From the NCBI GenBank assembly GCA_964503315.1, contig CAZCZL010000006.1, positions 1 to 64,000 on the forward strand: a DNA stretch of 64,000 nt. The letters run 5' to 3'. The notes below the pieces were generated by a model. That model was not told where the DNA came from. It made no database searches and saw nothing but the letters and a program-made list of their open reading frames with translations. A program made the translations under genes and the position numbers. Below are positions 51,200 through 59,981 of the stretch, piece after piece (position 1 is the stretch's first letter; the number at the start of each line of letters is the position of its first letter). The stretch is from FEB-12 sp964503315. GTDB taxonomy: Bacteria; Zixibacteria; MSB-5A5; GN15; FEB-12.

Positions 51200-53848
51200 A
51201 TGCCGAGTCGTGATCGGACATTGGGCCGCTCCCTGAATATCTGGTTGTATGGAGCGGCCTTTCTTTTAGTGGTGTACGCCGTCGTGAATGGTCGTGAGGG
51301 GTACCCGCAGTCGAAAGAAGAAGCGTTGCACTCGTATCAACTGCGAGAGCGCTCGATAGCGGCACGCGCGGAACCGGTGCAGTATATTGCTCACGGGCGT
51401 GGGAATATCCAATTGGCTCTGGCCAACAATGGTACGTTTGGGACCTATGGGCAGGAGCTACCGGATCCATTCACGGGCCTGGCGATCCCATCATGCATTT
51501 ATCCCAAGAACAGCAGCCTCGTCTACCTTTGGGTCGGGGCGTTCTGGATAGGCGCGGTAGTGGGTGAAGATACACTGGTCTCCTGCGGGACAGAGGATTT
51601 TTATCAGACACTGGAGTTTCAGCCGGAATTACCGGATTGCGATGAGCAGTTCGCCCGCAATGGATTCTGCTACTATTCAATAGACGAGCGGAGCGATTTT
51701 TTCTCGCCGCAGGCATTCTCCGAACAGGATCTGGTCTGCTGGTATGTGGATACCTTCAGTTCGCAGTCGATAGTCTCCCCTGACCCGGTGGATGGCCGAA
51801 GTCATCGTCCGCTGGGAATCAAAGTAAAGCAACGCTCAATGGCCTGGAGTTATTCGTACGCCGATGATTTCGTGCTGTTTGATTATAGTATCGAGAATAT
51901 TGGACGGGATCAGCTTAATGATGTTTATATGTCGATCTGGGTGGATGGTGACGCGTGGCACACTTCAAGAAACAGCCCTGAAGGGTGGAACGATGATCTC
52001 GTCGGATTCTATCGGGAACATCCGGCCATGGAAGGTTGCGGATTTATTGACACGATCAACGTGGCATATCATGCCGACGCGGATGGAGACCCGGCGGGGA
52101 ATGAATGGGATGCCCGGTCAACTCGAGGTGTGGTCGGTACGCGAGTAGTCCGCACACCGGCTGATTCCCTGGCATATTCCTTCAATTGGTGGATAATCAA
52201 CTATACGGATCCGCGGTTTGATTTTGGCCCTCGCATGGCGCCACGAGTGGGTGACCCTTTCCGTAATATGGAAGGTCGCCTGGGCACGCCAACCGGCGAT
52301 GCCAATAAATACTATGTGATGAGTCGGCCTGAGTTTGACTATGACCTATTGTATACGGCCGTTGACCATAGTGACTCAGGTTGGCTTCCGCCACCCTCCA
52401 ACGCCGCGATTGTGGCCGCGGGGTACGACGCGCGATATTTGCTGTCGTTCGGACCATTCGACTTGGCACCGGGACAGCAGTTGCCGATCTCTTTCGCCTG
52501 GACGGGGGGCGAGAATTTTCACGTGAATCCAGATGACTTCGACCGGCTGTTCAGCCCAAGCGCTCCGGATGCTTATTACAGGTCGCTCAATTTTGACAAT
52601 CTGGCGGCCAATTCACGCTGGGCATCCTGGGTGTACGACAACCCGGGCATAGACACGGATGGCGATGGATATGAAGGGAAGTTTCGCGTCTGCGTGAAGG
52701 ACTCGGTGATCGAGCGAATAGACACGACCATCACACAGAATGACACGCTTATCGATACACTTTTCAGGTCGGTACTGGCGGATACGACTTACTACGAAGG
52801 AGACAATGTTCCAGATTTTCGCGGAGCCGGTCCTCCCCCGGCGCCGTTCATCCGGGTAATCCCGCAACTCGGGAAACTGACCATCCGGTGGAACGGATAT
52901 CGTTCTGAAACGGCAAAGGATATCTTTCTTGGCAAAGTGGATTTTGAAGGGTACCGAGTCTATATGGGGCTGGATAGCCGACCGGGGAGTCTTTCGCTGG
53001 TAGCGTCGCACGATCGTGAGGACTACAATCGCTTCCTGCTCAAGCAGACCGCGCCGGGAGTCTTCTCGTGGGTACTGACTGAGATCCCCTTCACGCTGGA
53101 TTCGTTGCGCAAAGCGTTTGATGATCCGATTTTCGATCCCAACAATCATCCTTTAACCAACCCGTACCAGTTTGGGGATTCGCTGTTTTACTTTGAGCCG
53201 CAGGACTTCAATTCGTCCGAGTTGAATCTGCCAAAAGGGATTCGCAGAGTGTATCCGGACGCTGATCCGCCGCCGAGTGACACAGCATTGTGGACAGAGG
53301 AACTGGTGACGTGGGAACATGGGGACCGGCTGCCAAAGTACTACGAGTACGAGTACGAGTTGGAGAATCTGTTGCCAACGATCCCGTACTATGTAGCGGT
53401 GACGGCGTTTGATTTCGGGTCACCTAAAGCCGGTCTACTTTCCCTTGAAACCAGTCCATATAACGACTTTGTGATGGAGTATCCGCAAGTTTCATCCGAT
53501 ACGGCGATGGCGCAGGGACTTGAAGTCTTTGTGTATCCAAATCCGTACCGGATCGACGCGGATTATGCGTCGATGGGGTACGAGAATCGGGAGCAGATCG
53601 ACCCGGAACGGGCCCGCCGCATTCACTTCATGAACCTCCCAAGAGTATGTACCATATCGATTTATTCACTTGACGGAGACCTCATTAAGCGGCTTGAGCA
53701 CAGCTACCCGGAGGGGGGCCCGGGGGCGATGCATGAGTCGTGGGACCTCATCACACGGAACACGCAGGCAGTGGTCTCGGGGCTGTATTATTTCGTGGTG
53801 GAATCGTCTCAGCGGACCCAGATCGGAAAGCTCGTAATCATAAAGTAG
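51200..53848 (+). CDS. Tandem paralog 2: divergent secreted or anchored relative
   Basis: Function unknown; 882 residues. It begins 17 bases after the stop of paralog 1. It shares the same landmarks in the same order (LVYLWVGAFWIGAVVGEDTLVS, SYSYADDFVLFDYSIEN, SFNWWIIN, WASWVYDNPGIDTDGDG, DNVPDFRGAGPPPAPF, VDFEGYRVYMGLD, IPYYVAVTAFDFGSPKAG) and ends VFVYPNPYRIDADYA...ITRNTQAVVSGLYYFVV. It is clearly further from paralogs 1 and 3 than these are from each other. The N-terminus differs: IWLYGAAFLLVVYAVVNG is a hydrophobic segment after a basic start, without a small-residue cleavage site as clear as its sisters', so it may remain membrane-anchored. It also lacks the TASPAYC segment. No strong Shine-Dalgarno sequence is seen, fitting coupling to paralog 1. 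Confidence 0.78.
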   Translation: MPSRDRTLGRSLNIWLYGAAFLLVVYAVVNGREGYPQSKEEALHSYQLRERSIAARAEPVQYIAHGRGNIQLALANNGTFGTYGQELPDPFTGLAIPSCIYPKNSSLVYLWVGAFWIGAVVGEDTLVSCGTEDFYQTLEFQPELPDCDEQFARNGFCYYSIDERSDFFSPQAFSEQDLVCWYVDTFSSQSIVSPDPVDGRSHRPLGIKVKQRSMAWSYSYADDFVLFDYSIENIGRDQLNDVYMSIWVDGDAWHTSRNSPEGWNDDLVGFYREHPAMEGCGFIDTINVAYHADADGDPAGNEWDARSTRGVVGTRVVRTPADSLAYSFNWWIINYTDPRFDFGPRMAPRVGDPFRNMEGRLGTPTGDANKYYVMSRPEFDYDLLYTAVDHSDSGWLPPPSNAAIVAAGYDARYLLSFGPFDLAPGQQLPISFAWTGGENFHVNPDDFDRLFSPSAPDAYYRSLNFDNLAANSRWASWVYDNPGIDTDGDGYEGKFRVCVKDSVIERIDTTITQNDTLIDTLFRSVLADTTYYEGDNVPDFRGAGPPPAPFIRVIPQLGKLTIRWNGYRSETAKDIFLGKVDFEGYRVYMGLDSRPGSLSLVASHDREDYNRFLLKQTAPGVFSWVLTEIPFTLDSLRKAFDDPIFDPNNHPLTNPYQFGDSLFYFEPQDFNSSELNLPKGIRRVYPDADPPPSDTALWTEELVTWEHGDRLPKYYEYEYELENLLPTIPYYVAVTAFDFGSPKAGLLSLETSPYNDFVMEYPQVSSDTAMAQGLEVFVYPNPYRIDADYASMGYENREQIDPERARRIHFMNLPRVCTISIYSLDGDLIKRLEHSYPEGGPGAMHESWDLITRNTQAVVSGLYYFVVESSQRTQIGKLVIIK

Positions 53849-54015
53849 CCATTGACATCAGGTCGGGAAATGGCGACCTTATCGGCCTGTGGTCCGCCGC
53901 CAGCGGCGGTCTGGAATTCGGGTCGATTTCTGCCTGAGACATTCCTCGCTGAACGGATTCACACATTACAACGTCAATAATTGCGTACTTTTAACATGAT
54001 GGAGTTGTGGAACGT

Positions 54016-56655
54016 ATGTTCAAGAACTTGACGCTACGGACAGTCTTGGCTGTTGGGATAGGACTGGTCGTGAGCGGCTCCGTGGTGGCTCGATCTTTGC
54101 CTCGCGATGAAAGTGGTCCGAAGGGGCCGATCAGCGGGGCGACTGCCTCACCGGCCTACTGCGCCGCCCTTCATAACGTCGGCAAAATGGCAATTTCGGT
54201 GACCAACTATGGAACCTTTGCCACGGGCTCCGGCGGTTTCCTGCAGGGCGCGCCCTCGGACTGCTTCACCGCTCAGGCGTTAGTTGCCTGTGAGTATCCG
54301 AAAGGATCCAACACCGAGTACTGCTTTGCCGCGGCATTTTGGATTGGCGCGGTCAAAGGCGAGGATACATTAGTTTCAGTTGGCGCGGATGGCTGGCTGC
54401 AACAGCGAGAAATGCAGCCTTATGACGCGGTAACCCAGCCGAACGACGGGATGAAGACCCGCTCGATCATCGACCCGGAATCCGAGGGGTACGAGCTGGC
54501 GGTGTCCGAACAGGATATCATCGCGATCTATACAGATTCTTTCACGACCGGTGTCCCGGGGCTTGGGCAGGACGAGATCGACGGGCGCAATCATCGCCCG
54601 CTCGGTATTGAAGTCTCCCAACGTTCCTACATGTGGTCCTATTCTTACGCCGAAGACTTTGTGCTGTTTGATTACACGATCAAGAACAACAGCAATGAAC
54701 GTTTGGACAACGTTTACATGGGGCTGTATGTCGATGCCGATGTGGGTGAAAATGGCGATGCCAATGCGTACATCGATGACGTCTGCGGTTTCTTGAATGA
54801 CATTCCTTCCCCGCCGAACTACTCGGGGAGTTGCACCTATTTCCGCGACACGGTGTATATCGCCTGGATCGCGGATTGCGACGGAAAGCTGAACGACCAG
54901 ACACCGGTTCCACACGTCACGGGTAGCCGAATCATCAGAACCCCCGGTGACACGCTCAACGTGTCATTCAACTGGTGGGTATCGAACGGGTCAGCGCCGC
55001 TTGATTTTGGCCCGCGCCACCGCGACAAAACCCGCGATCTATCGACGGGCGGCAAAGGGACTCCGGCCGGCGACCGCAATAAGTATTTCTTCCTGCGCAA
55101 TACCGAGCATGATTACGACCAGGTGTATACTGCGTCAATAACCATCAGTGACACGTTGTGGGAGTATCCCAACCAGGCTCTGGCGCAGAATCTTTCCAAC
55201 GGTTTCGATACTCGATACTTGTTGTCGTTTGGACCGTTCACGCTTCAACCCGGAGACGACGGACCGCTTTCATTTGCGTATGTGGCCGGCGAGAATTTCC
55301 ATAGCGTCCCGAACAACTGGACTGTCAACCTGGATGCCGGGTATGATCCCGACGCATATATGGCAAACGTATCGTTTACCGATCTCGGCCTGAACGCTAT
55401 GTGGGCGTCGTGGGTATATGACAATCCGGGAGTCGACACGGATGGGAACGGTTCAAGGGGGAGTTTCCGTATCTGTTACGATTCATGTATGTATGACACC
55501 ATCGCGGCCGATCCGTTGGTGGTCGACACGAACTGCTTTGGTCCGGACACGCTGTACTACACAGGTGACGGCGCCCCGGATTTCAGAGGTGCTTCCCCGC
55601 CGCCTGCCCCACTCAAATGGGTCTACCCGAGCGAAGGAAAACTTCGTATTCGCTGGAACGGCCTGAATTCGGAAACGACCAAGGACGTGTTCAGTCGCGT
55701 AGCCGATTTCGAAGGGTATCGCGTGTACATTGCGCGCGATGAGCGGGCTGCTTCGTTTGCGCCATACGCAAGCTTTGATATCGAGGATTATAACAAGTTC
55801 GTCTATACCACCCAGATGCCGGGTGGCGGCTCCGGGTATGTGTTGAAGGACAACCCCTTCACCCGCGAGCAGTTGATCGCTCTGTATGGCGGTGGAAATC
55901 CGAACTGGGATCCGGAGGCGTATTCGGTCAACAATCCGTATCGTCTGCCGGGCTTCCTGACGGATTCGATCTTCTACTTCCAGCCGCAGGACTTCAATCG
56001 TTCCGAGCTGGGCGTCTCGACCCAGATCACGAAGATCTATCCGGACGCGCCATATCCGCCGGTGCTTTTTGCCGACTCTATCCCGCCGGCCTCGCGCGAC
56101 ACCTTCCTGACCGAAGACGGGTATTTCAAGTATTGGGAATATGAGATGGAGATTGACAATCTCCTCCCGACCGTGCCGTACTACGTGAACGTGACGGCGT
56201 TTGACTTCGGATCACCGCAATCAGGTCTGGGTAGCCTTGAGACCTCGGTGACGGTGAATTATGAGGTAGCGTTCCCGCAGTCGAATTCGGCGGATGTTGC
56301 CGCGCAGGATCTGCCGGTGTACATCTACCCGAATCCATATCGCTTCGACGGCAATTATCGCGCGGATGGGTTTGAAGGCCGTGCTAAGGATACCCGCGGC
56401 AAGGCGCCCGATCGCCAGCGCGTGGTGAACTTCGCCAATCTCCCGCCGCAGTGCACTATCCGGATATTTACGCTGGATGGCGACCTGGTGCGTGAGATAA
56501 CGCATGATGTCGATCCGTCGGACCCGACCTCTACGCATGGCGAGTGGGATTTGATCACTCGTAACACGCAGTTGGTTGTCTCGGGAATCTATTACTGGAC
56601 GGTCGAAGAACCGAATGGAAAGATCCAAATGGGCAAGATGGTCATCATCATGTAA
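54016..56655 (+). CDS. Tandem paralog 3: large secreted protein with YPNPYR-type C-terminal domain
   Basis: Function unknown; about 879 residues. It is very close to paralog 1 throughout: ATASPAYCAALHNVGKMAISVTNYG, SYSYAEDFVLFDYTI, NERLDNVYMGLYVDADVGE, WASWVYDNPGVDTDGNGS, YTGDGAPDFRGASPPPAPL, GGGNPNWDPEAYSVNNPYR, VPYYVNVTAFDFGSPQSG, and the same end (CTIRIFTLDGDLVREI, MGKMVIIM). ATG 54016 starts a signal peptide (NLTLRTVLAVGIGLVVSGSVVA); GTG 54007 is possible but sits too close to GGAG. The gap from paralog 2 is 167 bases with no clear promoter, but includes a GC-rich inverted repeat (CCGCCGC/GCGGCGG, about 53894-53909). A strong terminator follows, closing the three-gene unit. Confidence 0.8.
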   Translation: MFKNLTLRTVLAVGIGLVVSGSVVARSLPRDESGPKGPISGATASPAYCAALHNVGKMAISVTNYGTFATGSGGFLQGAPSDCFTAQALVACEYPKGSNTEYCFAAAFWIGAVKGEDTLVSVGADGWLQQREMQPYDAVTQPNDGMKTRSIIDPESEGYELAVSEQDIIAIYTDSFTTGVPGLGQDEIDGRNHRPLGIEVSQRSYMWSYSYAEDFVLFDYTIKNNSNERLDNVYMGLYVDADVGENGDANAYIDDVCGFLNDIPSPPNYSGSCTYFRDTVYIAWIADCDGKLNDQTPVPHVTGSRIIRTPGDTLNVSFNWWVSNGSAPLDFGPRHRDKTRDLSTGGKGTPAGDRNKYFFLRNTEHDYDQVYTASITISDTLWEYPNQALAQNLSNGFDTRYLLSFGPFTLQPGDDGPLSFAYVAGENFHSVPNNWTVNLDAGYDPDAYMANVSFTDLGLNAMWASWVYDNPGVDTDGNGSRGSFRICYDSCMYDTIAADPLVVDTNCFGPDTLYYTGDGAPDFRGASPPPAPLKWVYPSEGKLRIRWNGLNSETTKDVFSRVADFEGYRVYIARDERAASFAPYASFDIEDYNKFVYTTQMPGGGSGYVLKDNPFTREQLIALYGGGNPNWDPEAYSVNNPYRLPGFLTDSIFYFQPQDFNRSELGVSTQITKIYPDAPYPPVLFADSIPPASRDTFLTEDGYFKYWEYEMEIDNLLPTVPYYVNVTAFDFGSPQSGLGSLETSVTVNYEVAFPQSNSADVAAQDLPVYIYPNPYRFDGNYRADGFEGRAKDTRGKAPDRQRVVNFANLPPQCTIRIFTLDGDLVREITHDVDPSDPTSTHGEWDLITRNTQLVVSGIYYWTVEEPNGKIQMGKMVIIM

Positions 56656-56680
56656 GTGATGATCTGATCAACATACACAG

Positions 56681-56711
56681 AAGGCCGCCGGTCACCCGGC
56701 GGCCTTTTTGA
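56681..56711. terminator. Bidirectional intrinsic terminator
   Basis: A perfect 11-bp stem, 56681-56691 with 56696-56706, and a 4-base loop, followed by further T on the plus strand; the A residues at its left edge give a short T tail on the minus strand too. It separates the convergent paralog cluster and MFS gene. Confidence 0.88.
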
Positions 56712-56728
56712 TTTGAGGAGCCTCTCTC

Positions 56729-57952
56729 CTATTCTTTGATATTGTACTCCCGGGGGAGGGTCCGACCAAATCGCCAATACCCGAACGCCGCGACCAGCGC
56801 GAGTGATGATATTAGGAGCCAGGCGATTGCGGGCTGTGTGCCGAAATGATCCAGGATAACTCCGCCGTAGAGTGGTCCGAGTGACCACCCGGCCGTCTCC
56901 ATGAAGCCGCGAATCCCAAGATAGCGACCGAGCCTTCCGGGGGGCGCGAGGCGCGAAGTCAGTGTCAGGCCGGGCGGAGACATGGTAACCTCACCGACGG
57001 TCACAACGAACAGCGCGAGCATGAAGTACTCGAAGCCGATGAGTATGCCCATCATCCCATATCCAACAAAGTAGAGCATCGAACCAAGGGCCAATTGGAA
57101 AGTGAACGTCCGGTGAGCAAACATGCGGGTGATCGGGATCTGGAGAATGGCGACCAGGAGGCCATTGACGGTAAAAAGCAGCCCGAGTTTGGCTTCAGAG
57201 AGACCGATCATTTCAACGGCGTAGACTGAGAACGGGGCGATGAGTTGAGCGACCACCAGATAGAGAATGAAGGTCAAGCCGGCATGGATAGCGAGATTCT
57301 TGTCGTCTTTGACAGCAATAAGGTCGCGCATCCGGAACTTGTCGGTCGGTGCGTTGGTCAGAGGCGGCACCGTCAGGTAAAAGCGGAAGATCATCGCGGA
57401 GAGAAAGGTCAAGGCCGCGGAGATGTAGAAGAGCGACGGATAGGAGGCTTTGGCGAGGAAGCCGCCTATCGCGGGGCCTACCGCCCATCCAAGGTTTGAG
57501 GCCGAACGAGCGATTGCGTAGCCGTAGAGACGTTTTTCGGGCGGCAGGATATCTGAGACCAGGGCGTTTACCGCGGGCATGAACAGTGAGCCGAAAACGG
57601 AATTGATGGTGAAGAGCAAGGTGATCCACCAGAAACCCCAATGGTATGCGATGGCTACGCCCAGGAGGAGAAACGAGCCCGCGCGGATGGTCTGGGAATG
57701 GATGACCAGGCCACGACGACCGAGACGGTCGGATAGCTCTCCCCCGACTGCCTGAAAGAGGGCGCGAACGATCGCTTGACCGGCGAAAAAGAAACCGATC
57801 TCTGAGGCCGATAGGCCAAGCTCTCCATGGAAATAGATCGAAAGAAACGGGATTGAAGCGGCGAAGCCGAGAGCAGCAACGAACCATCCGGAGACCAACA
57901 CCCAGAGACGGGAGTCGAATTCGCGGAAGAATGCCATGCTTCGCTGTATCAT
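56729..57952 (-). CDS. MFS transporter
   Basis: This is an inner-membrane transporter of 407 residues with about 12 hydrophobic segments. The family loop between helices 2 and 3 is present as GGELSDRLGRRGLVIHSQT (motif A). PEKRLYGYAIARSASNLGWAVGPAIGG matches the motif C region of the drug/H+ antiporter group. MFS proteins of this kind export drugs or sugars; the substrate is unknown. The start at 57952 has no Shine-Dalgarno sequence and lies only about five bases after the start of transcription predicted from the promoter at 57964-57990. ATG 57937 is a second possibility, also without a site. It lies 63 bases after the glycosyltransferase-like gene on the same strand. Confidence 0.9.
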   Translation of the reverse strand: MIQRSMAFFREFDSRLWVLVSGWFVAALGFAASIPFLSIYFHGELGLSASEIGFFFAGQAIVRALFQAVGGELSDRLGRRGLVIHSQTIRAGSFLLLGVAIAYHWGFWWITLLFTINSVFGSLFMPAVNALVSDILPPEKRLYGYAIARSASNLGWAVGPAIGGFLAKASYPSLFYISAALTFLSAMIFRFYLTVPPLTNAPTDKFRMRDLIAVKDDKNLAIHAGLTFILYLVVAQLIAPFSVYAVEMIGLSEAKLGLLFTVNGLLVAILQIPITRMFAHRTFTFQLALGSMLYFVGYGMMGILIGFEYFMLALFVVTVGEVTMSPPGLTLTSRLAPPGRLGRYLGIRGFMETAGWSLGPLYGGVILDHFGTQPAIAWLLISSLALVAAFGYWRFGRTLPREYNIKE

Positions 57953-57963
57953 AGATAGGCTGG

Positions 57964-57990
57964 AATATAATCGGGCGCATGGCGCGTCAA
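57964..57990 (-). promoter_or_regulatory. Candidate promoter for the MFS gene (leaderless)
   Basis: On the minus strand, TTGACG (57990-57985), a 15-base spacer and TATATT (57969-57964). The spacer is one or two bases short, but both boxes are good. Confidence 0.45.
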
Positions 57991-58015
57991 AGAGAAAAAC
58001 AGAGGAACAACGGTA

Positions 58016-59209
58016 TCAAACCGAGGCGTGGCCGAATCGGGAGGCAAGGTGGCTGGCGATAGTCTCAAAGCCGGTGATATCTCTCCCCTGCCAGCCGGCT
58101 CGTGCCATGTCGAGTAGTTGACCGCGGTGGCGGAGCGAATCGAGACGGGCTCCAAAGGAGCTGGCGTGATTTTCAGAGAGACTTATCGCCACTTGTTCTT
58201 CGAGCAGAAGGTCTCGGTTGAGAGGGGCGAAGGAGCCCTTTGGTGGCTCGAGAATAAACATCGGGAGGCCCAATCCGATCGCCCAATTGGAACGTTCGTG
58301 GGATGGCGCGACAAAGAAGTCGAATTCGGGAAAGAGGCGGCTGGAGAGGATGGATTCTTCCCGATGGTTTTGGTGGAGAACTAATGTTAGGCCGTGAAGT
58401 TCGGCTGATATCTCGCTGGCCGAGTCGATGATGCGCGCAGGGTAATCCGCCTGAGAGAGAAGCGGCAGAACAAGTTTGGCAAGCCTCTTCCCTTTCGCCG
58501 CAAAAACGATGGCGCGATGTCCATGGGCAACCGCGGCTTGGGCCGCCGATAGCAGCTTGGAGATGTGGTCGGATGGTTCCGCGCCGGAGGAGAAAAAAGC
58601 GCCGGTCAGAGGCTCAGAATCGGCAATGCGCTGAAGGCGCAAGCGGTACGAATCTTGCGCCTGCCGAACTTTGGCTGATTCAATGCAGAGCCCTGAAACG
58701 AGAATCTGATCCCGGCTGTAGCCGACTGAGAGAAAACGGTCGGCGACACTTTCTGTGGGGACGATGACCAGATCGGCACCGGTGACAAGCGACTCACGCG
58801 GAGCGACCAGTTCACCATGCTGATAAACGAGCTGGCACTTCCCGCGCAGAATTGGAACAAGAATAGGATGAGAGACAACGACTGGCGAACCGGCAGCGGT
58901 TAGCCGTCGGGCGATTCCGGCGCCGAGATAGGACAGAAGCAGAGAATCGCGATTGAGATCGTTTCTTCGCCTGAGGCTATTATAGAGTCTGCCGAATTGC
59001 CCCGGTGAAGATCCGATATGGTAGAGCCATTGGATGCCGCGCCAGGCGGCCCGCGAGTGCGGCGGAGCCAATTTGAAGAGATCCTCCACAGAGCGAACAA
59101 GATTGATCTTGCCGGAGCGATTGCAGGCCTCAACTATCCCCTCGAGATAGAATGGGTGGCCACGCCCAATGGGGAGATTCAAGAAGTTGATGCGGGTCTG
59201 CGTGCTCAC
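58016..59209 (-). CDS. GT-B fold glycosyltransferase-like protein
   Basis: This cytoplasmic protein of about 397 residues resembles the GT28/GT-B group. Seen: an N-terminal FLNLPIGRGHPFYLEG (a 'GxGH' loop as in MurG and MGDG synthase), VVVSHPILVPIL, LVYQHGELVAPRESLVTGADLVIVPTE (end of the N-lobe), FFSSGAEPSDHISKLLSAA, and a donor-site-like FFVAPSHERSNWAIGLGLPMFIL. Compared with MurG the last Gly-Gly-rich donor loop is weak, so the donor sugar and even activity are uncertain. GTG 59209 is preferred as start because GGAG lies eight bases upstream; an earlier TTG (59269) has none. It runs in the same direction as the MFS gene, which could export its product; this is inference. Confidence 0.65.
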   Translation of the reverse strand: MSTQTRINFLNLPIGRGHPFYLEGIVEACNRSGKINLVRSVEDLFKLAPPHSRAAWRGIQWLYHIGSSPGQFGRLYNSLRRRNDLNRDSLLLSYLGAGIARRLTAAGSPVVVSHPILVPILRGKCQLVYQHGELVAPRESLVTGADLVIVPTESVADRFLSVGYSRDQILVSGLCIESAKVRQAQDSYRLRLQRIADSEPLTGAFFSSGAEPSDHISKLLSAAQAAVAHGHRAIVFAAKGKRLAKLVLPLLSQADYPARIIDSASEISAELHGLTLVLHQNHREESILSSRLFPEFDFFVAPSHERSNWAIGLGLPMFILEPPKGSFAPLNRDLLLEEQVAISLSENHASSFGARLDSLRHRGQLLDMARAGWQGRDITGFETIASHLASRFGHASV

Positions 59210-59276
59210 ATGGCGCTCCGCCGGAAAAGTACTGATTTCTGTCGGGTTCGGCAATCGGGATGGACACAAATTCTTT

Positions 59277-59305
59277 TTGAGGTCGGGCCGCCGATGCTTT
59301 ACCTT
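59277..59305 (+). promoter_or_regulatory. Promoter for the small lipoprotein gene (leaderless)
   Basis: TTGAGG (59277-59282), a 17-base spacer and TACCTT (59300-59305). The predicted transcription start is near 59312, five bases before ATG 59317. Confidence 0.5.
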
Positions 59306-59316
59306 GGTACAAGAAT

Positions 59317-59910
59317 ATGGTGCAGAAGAATTTCAAAAAACGAGGGCCGCAGGGGCTTCTCATCGGGCTGGCCCTGTTCCTTCTATGGCAGACTGGGTGC
59401 AAGAATGATATCTCAGGGCCCGGGAGCGGCCAGGATAATCTGATAACTAATCCGAGTTTTGAACCGGGGGACTTTCCATCGTTTGCGGGATGGCATCTGG
59501 ACGACACAGTACGTTTTGACTCGCTCCAGCATTTCACTAATGATGTTCCAATCCTTGGGGGTAACTGGTCACTGAAGGTGGAACCGGAGTTCTCTCCGGA
59601 AGAAGGATTTGCCGACTGGTACGTAGTCGGGCCGAAAGATGAAGCAGTCTATCGCCTGACGGTCTGGGCGAAGACTCTTAACGGGTGGGACGCCGGGTCA
59701 GTCCGATTCCAACTTCGTTCACCGGGATCAACGGTGGAACGCCAATCAACTCCGGTAAGCGTTGATAGTTGGCAGTATTACTCTCTGGAGGACACCGTCA
59801 GACTATTTGAGGATGACACTCTGGTGGTGAGACTCAGCGCCGGAGGCGGCAATCCTGCGGCGGCTGACGCTGTGCTATTCGACGAAGTCTCGCTGCTGAA
59901 GTTTGACTGA
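59317..59910 (+). CDS. Small lipoprotein with carbohydrate-binding-like beta-sandwich
   Basis: This is an exported lipoprotein of 197 residues. A basic start (MVQKNFKKRGPQ) and hydrophobic run end in LLWQTGC, a lipobox with Cys28. The mature part begins NLITNPSFEPGDFPSFAGWHL, the opening of CBM4/9-like jelly-roll domains, and continues YRLTVWAKTLNGWDAGSVRFQL to the final DAVLFDEVSLLKF, the typical last strand of such domains. It should bind a ligand at the cell surface, perhaps a glycan, without being an enzyme. No Shine-Dalgarno sequence precedes the ATG. It is divergent from the glycosyltransferase-like gene and ends at a terminator shared with cheW. Confidence 0.75.
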   Translation: MVQKNFKKRGPQGLLIGLALFLLWQTGCKNDISGPGSGQDNLITNPSFEPGDFPSFAGWHLDDTVRFDSLQHFTNDVPILGGNWSLKVEPEFSPEEGFADWYVVGPKDEAVYRLTVWAKTLNGWDAGSVRFQLRSPGSTVERQSTPVSVDSWQYYSLEDTVRLFEDDTLVVRLSAGGGNPAAADAVLFDEVSLLKFD

Positions 59911-59936
59911 TGAATTCACTAATCCCAGAATAAGAT

Positions 59937-59962
59937 AAGGGCCGGGTTGACCGGCCCTTTCT
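59937..59962. terminator. Bidirectional intrinsic terminator
   Basis: AAGGGCCGG (59937-59945) pairs with CCGGCCCTT (59951-59959) around a 5-base loop, with T on the plus side and AAGATAA (T-rich in complement) on the minus side. It serves the convergent lipoprotein and cheW genes. Confidence 0.82.
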
Positions 59963-59981
59963 GCTGTCTGGTGACCGAGAC

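Noticed and set aside
53881..53920. GC-rich inverted repeat before paralog 3 as a terminator
   Set aside because: No T-run follows the stem, so termination between paralogs 2 and 3 is not supported.
48546..56655. Paralog cluster as a phage tail or transposon cargo
   Set aside because: No phage structural, integrase or transposase genes, inverted terminal repeats or target duplications are visible, and the proteins have signal peptides.
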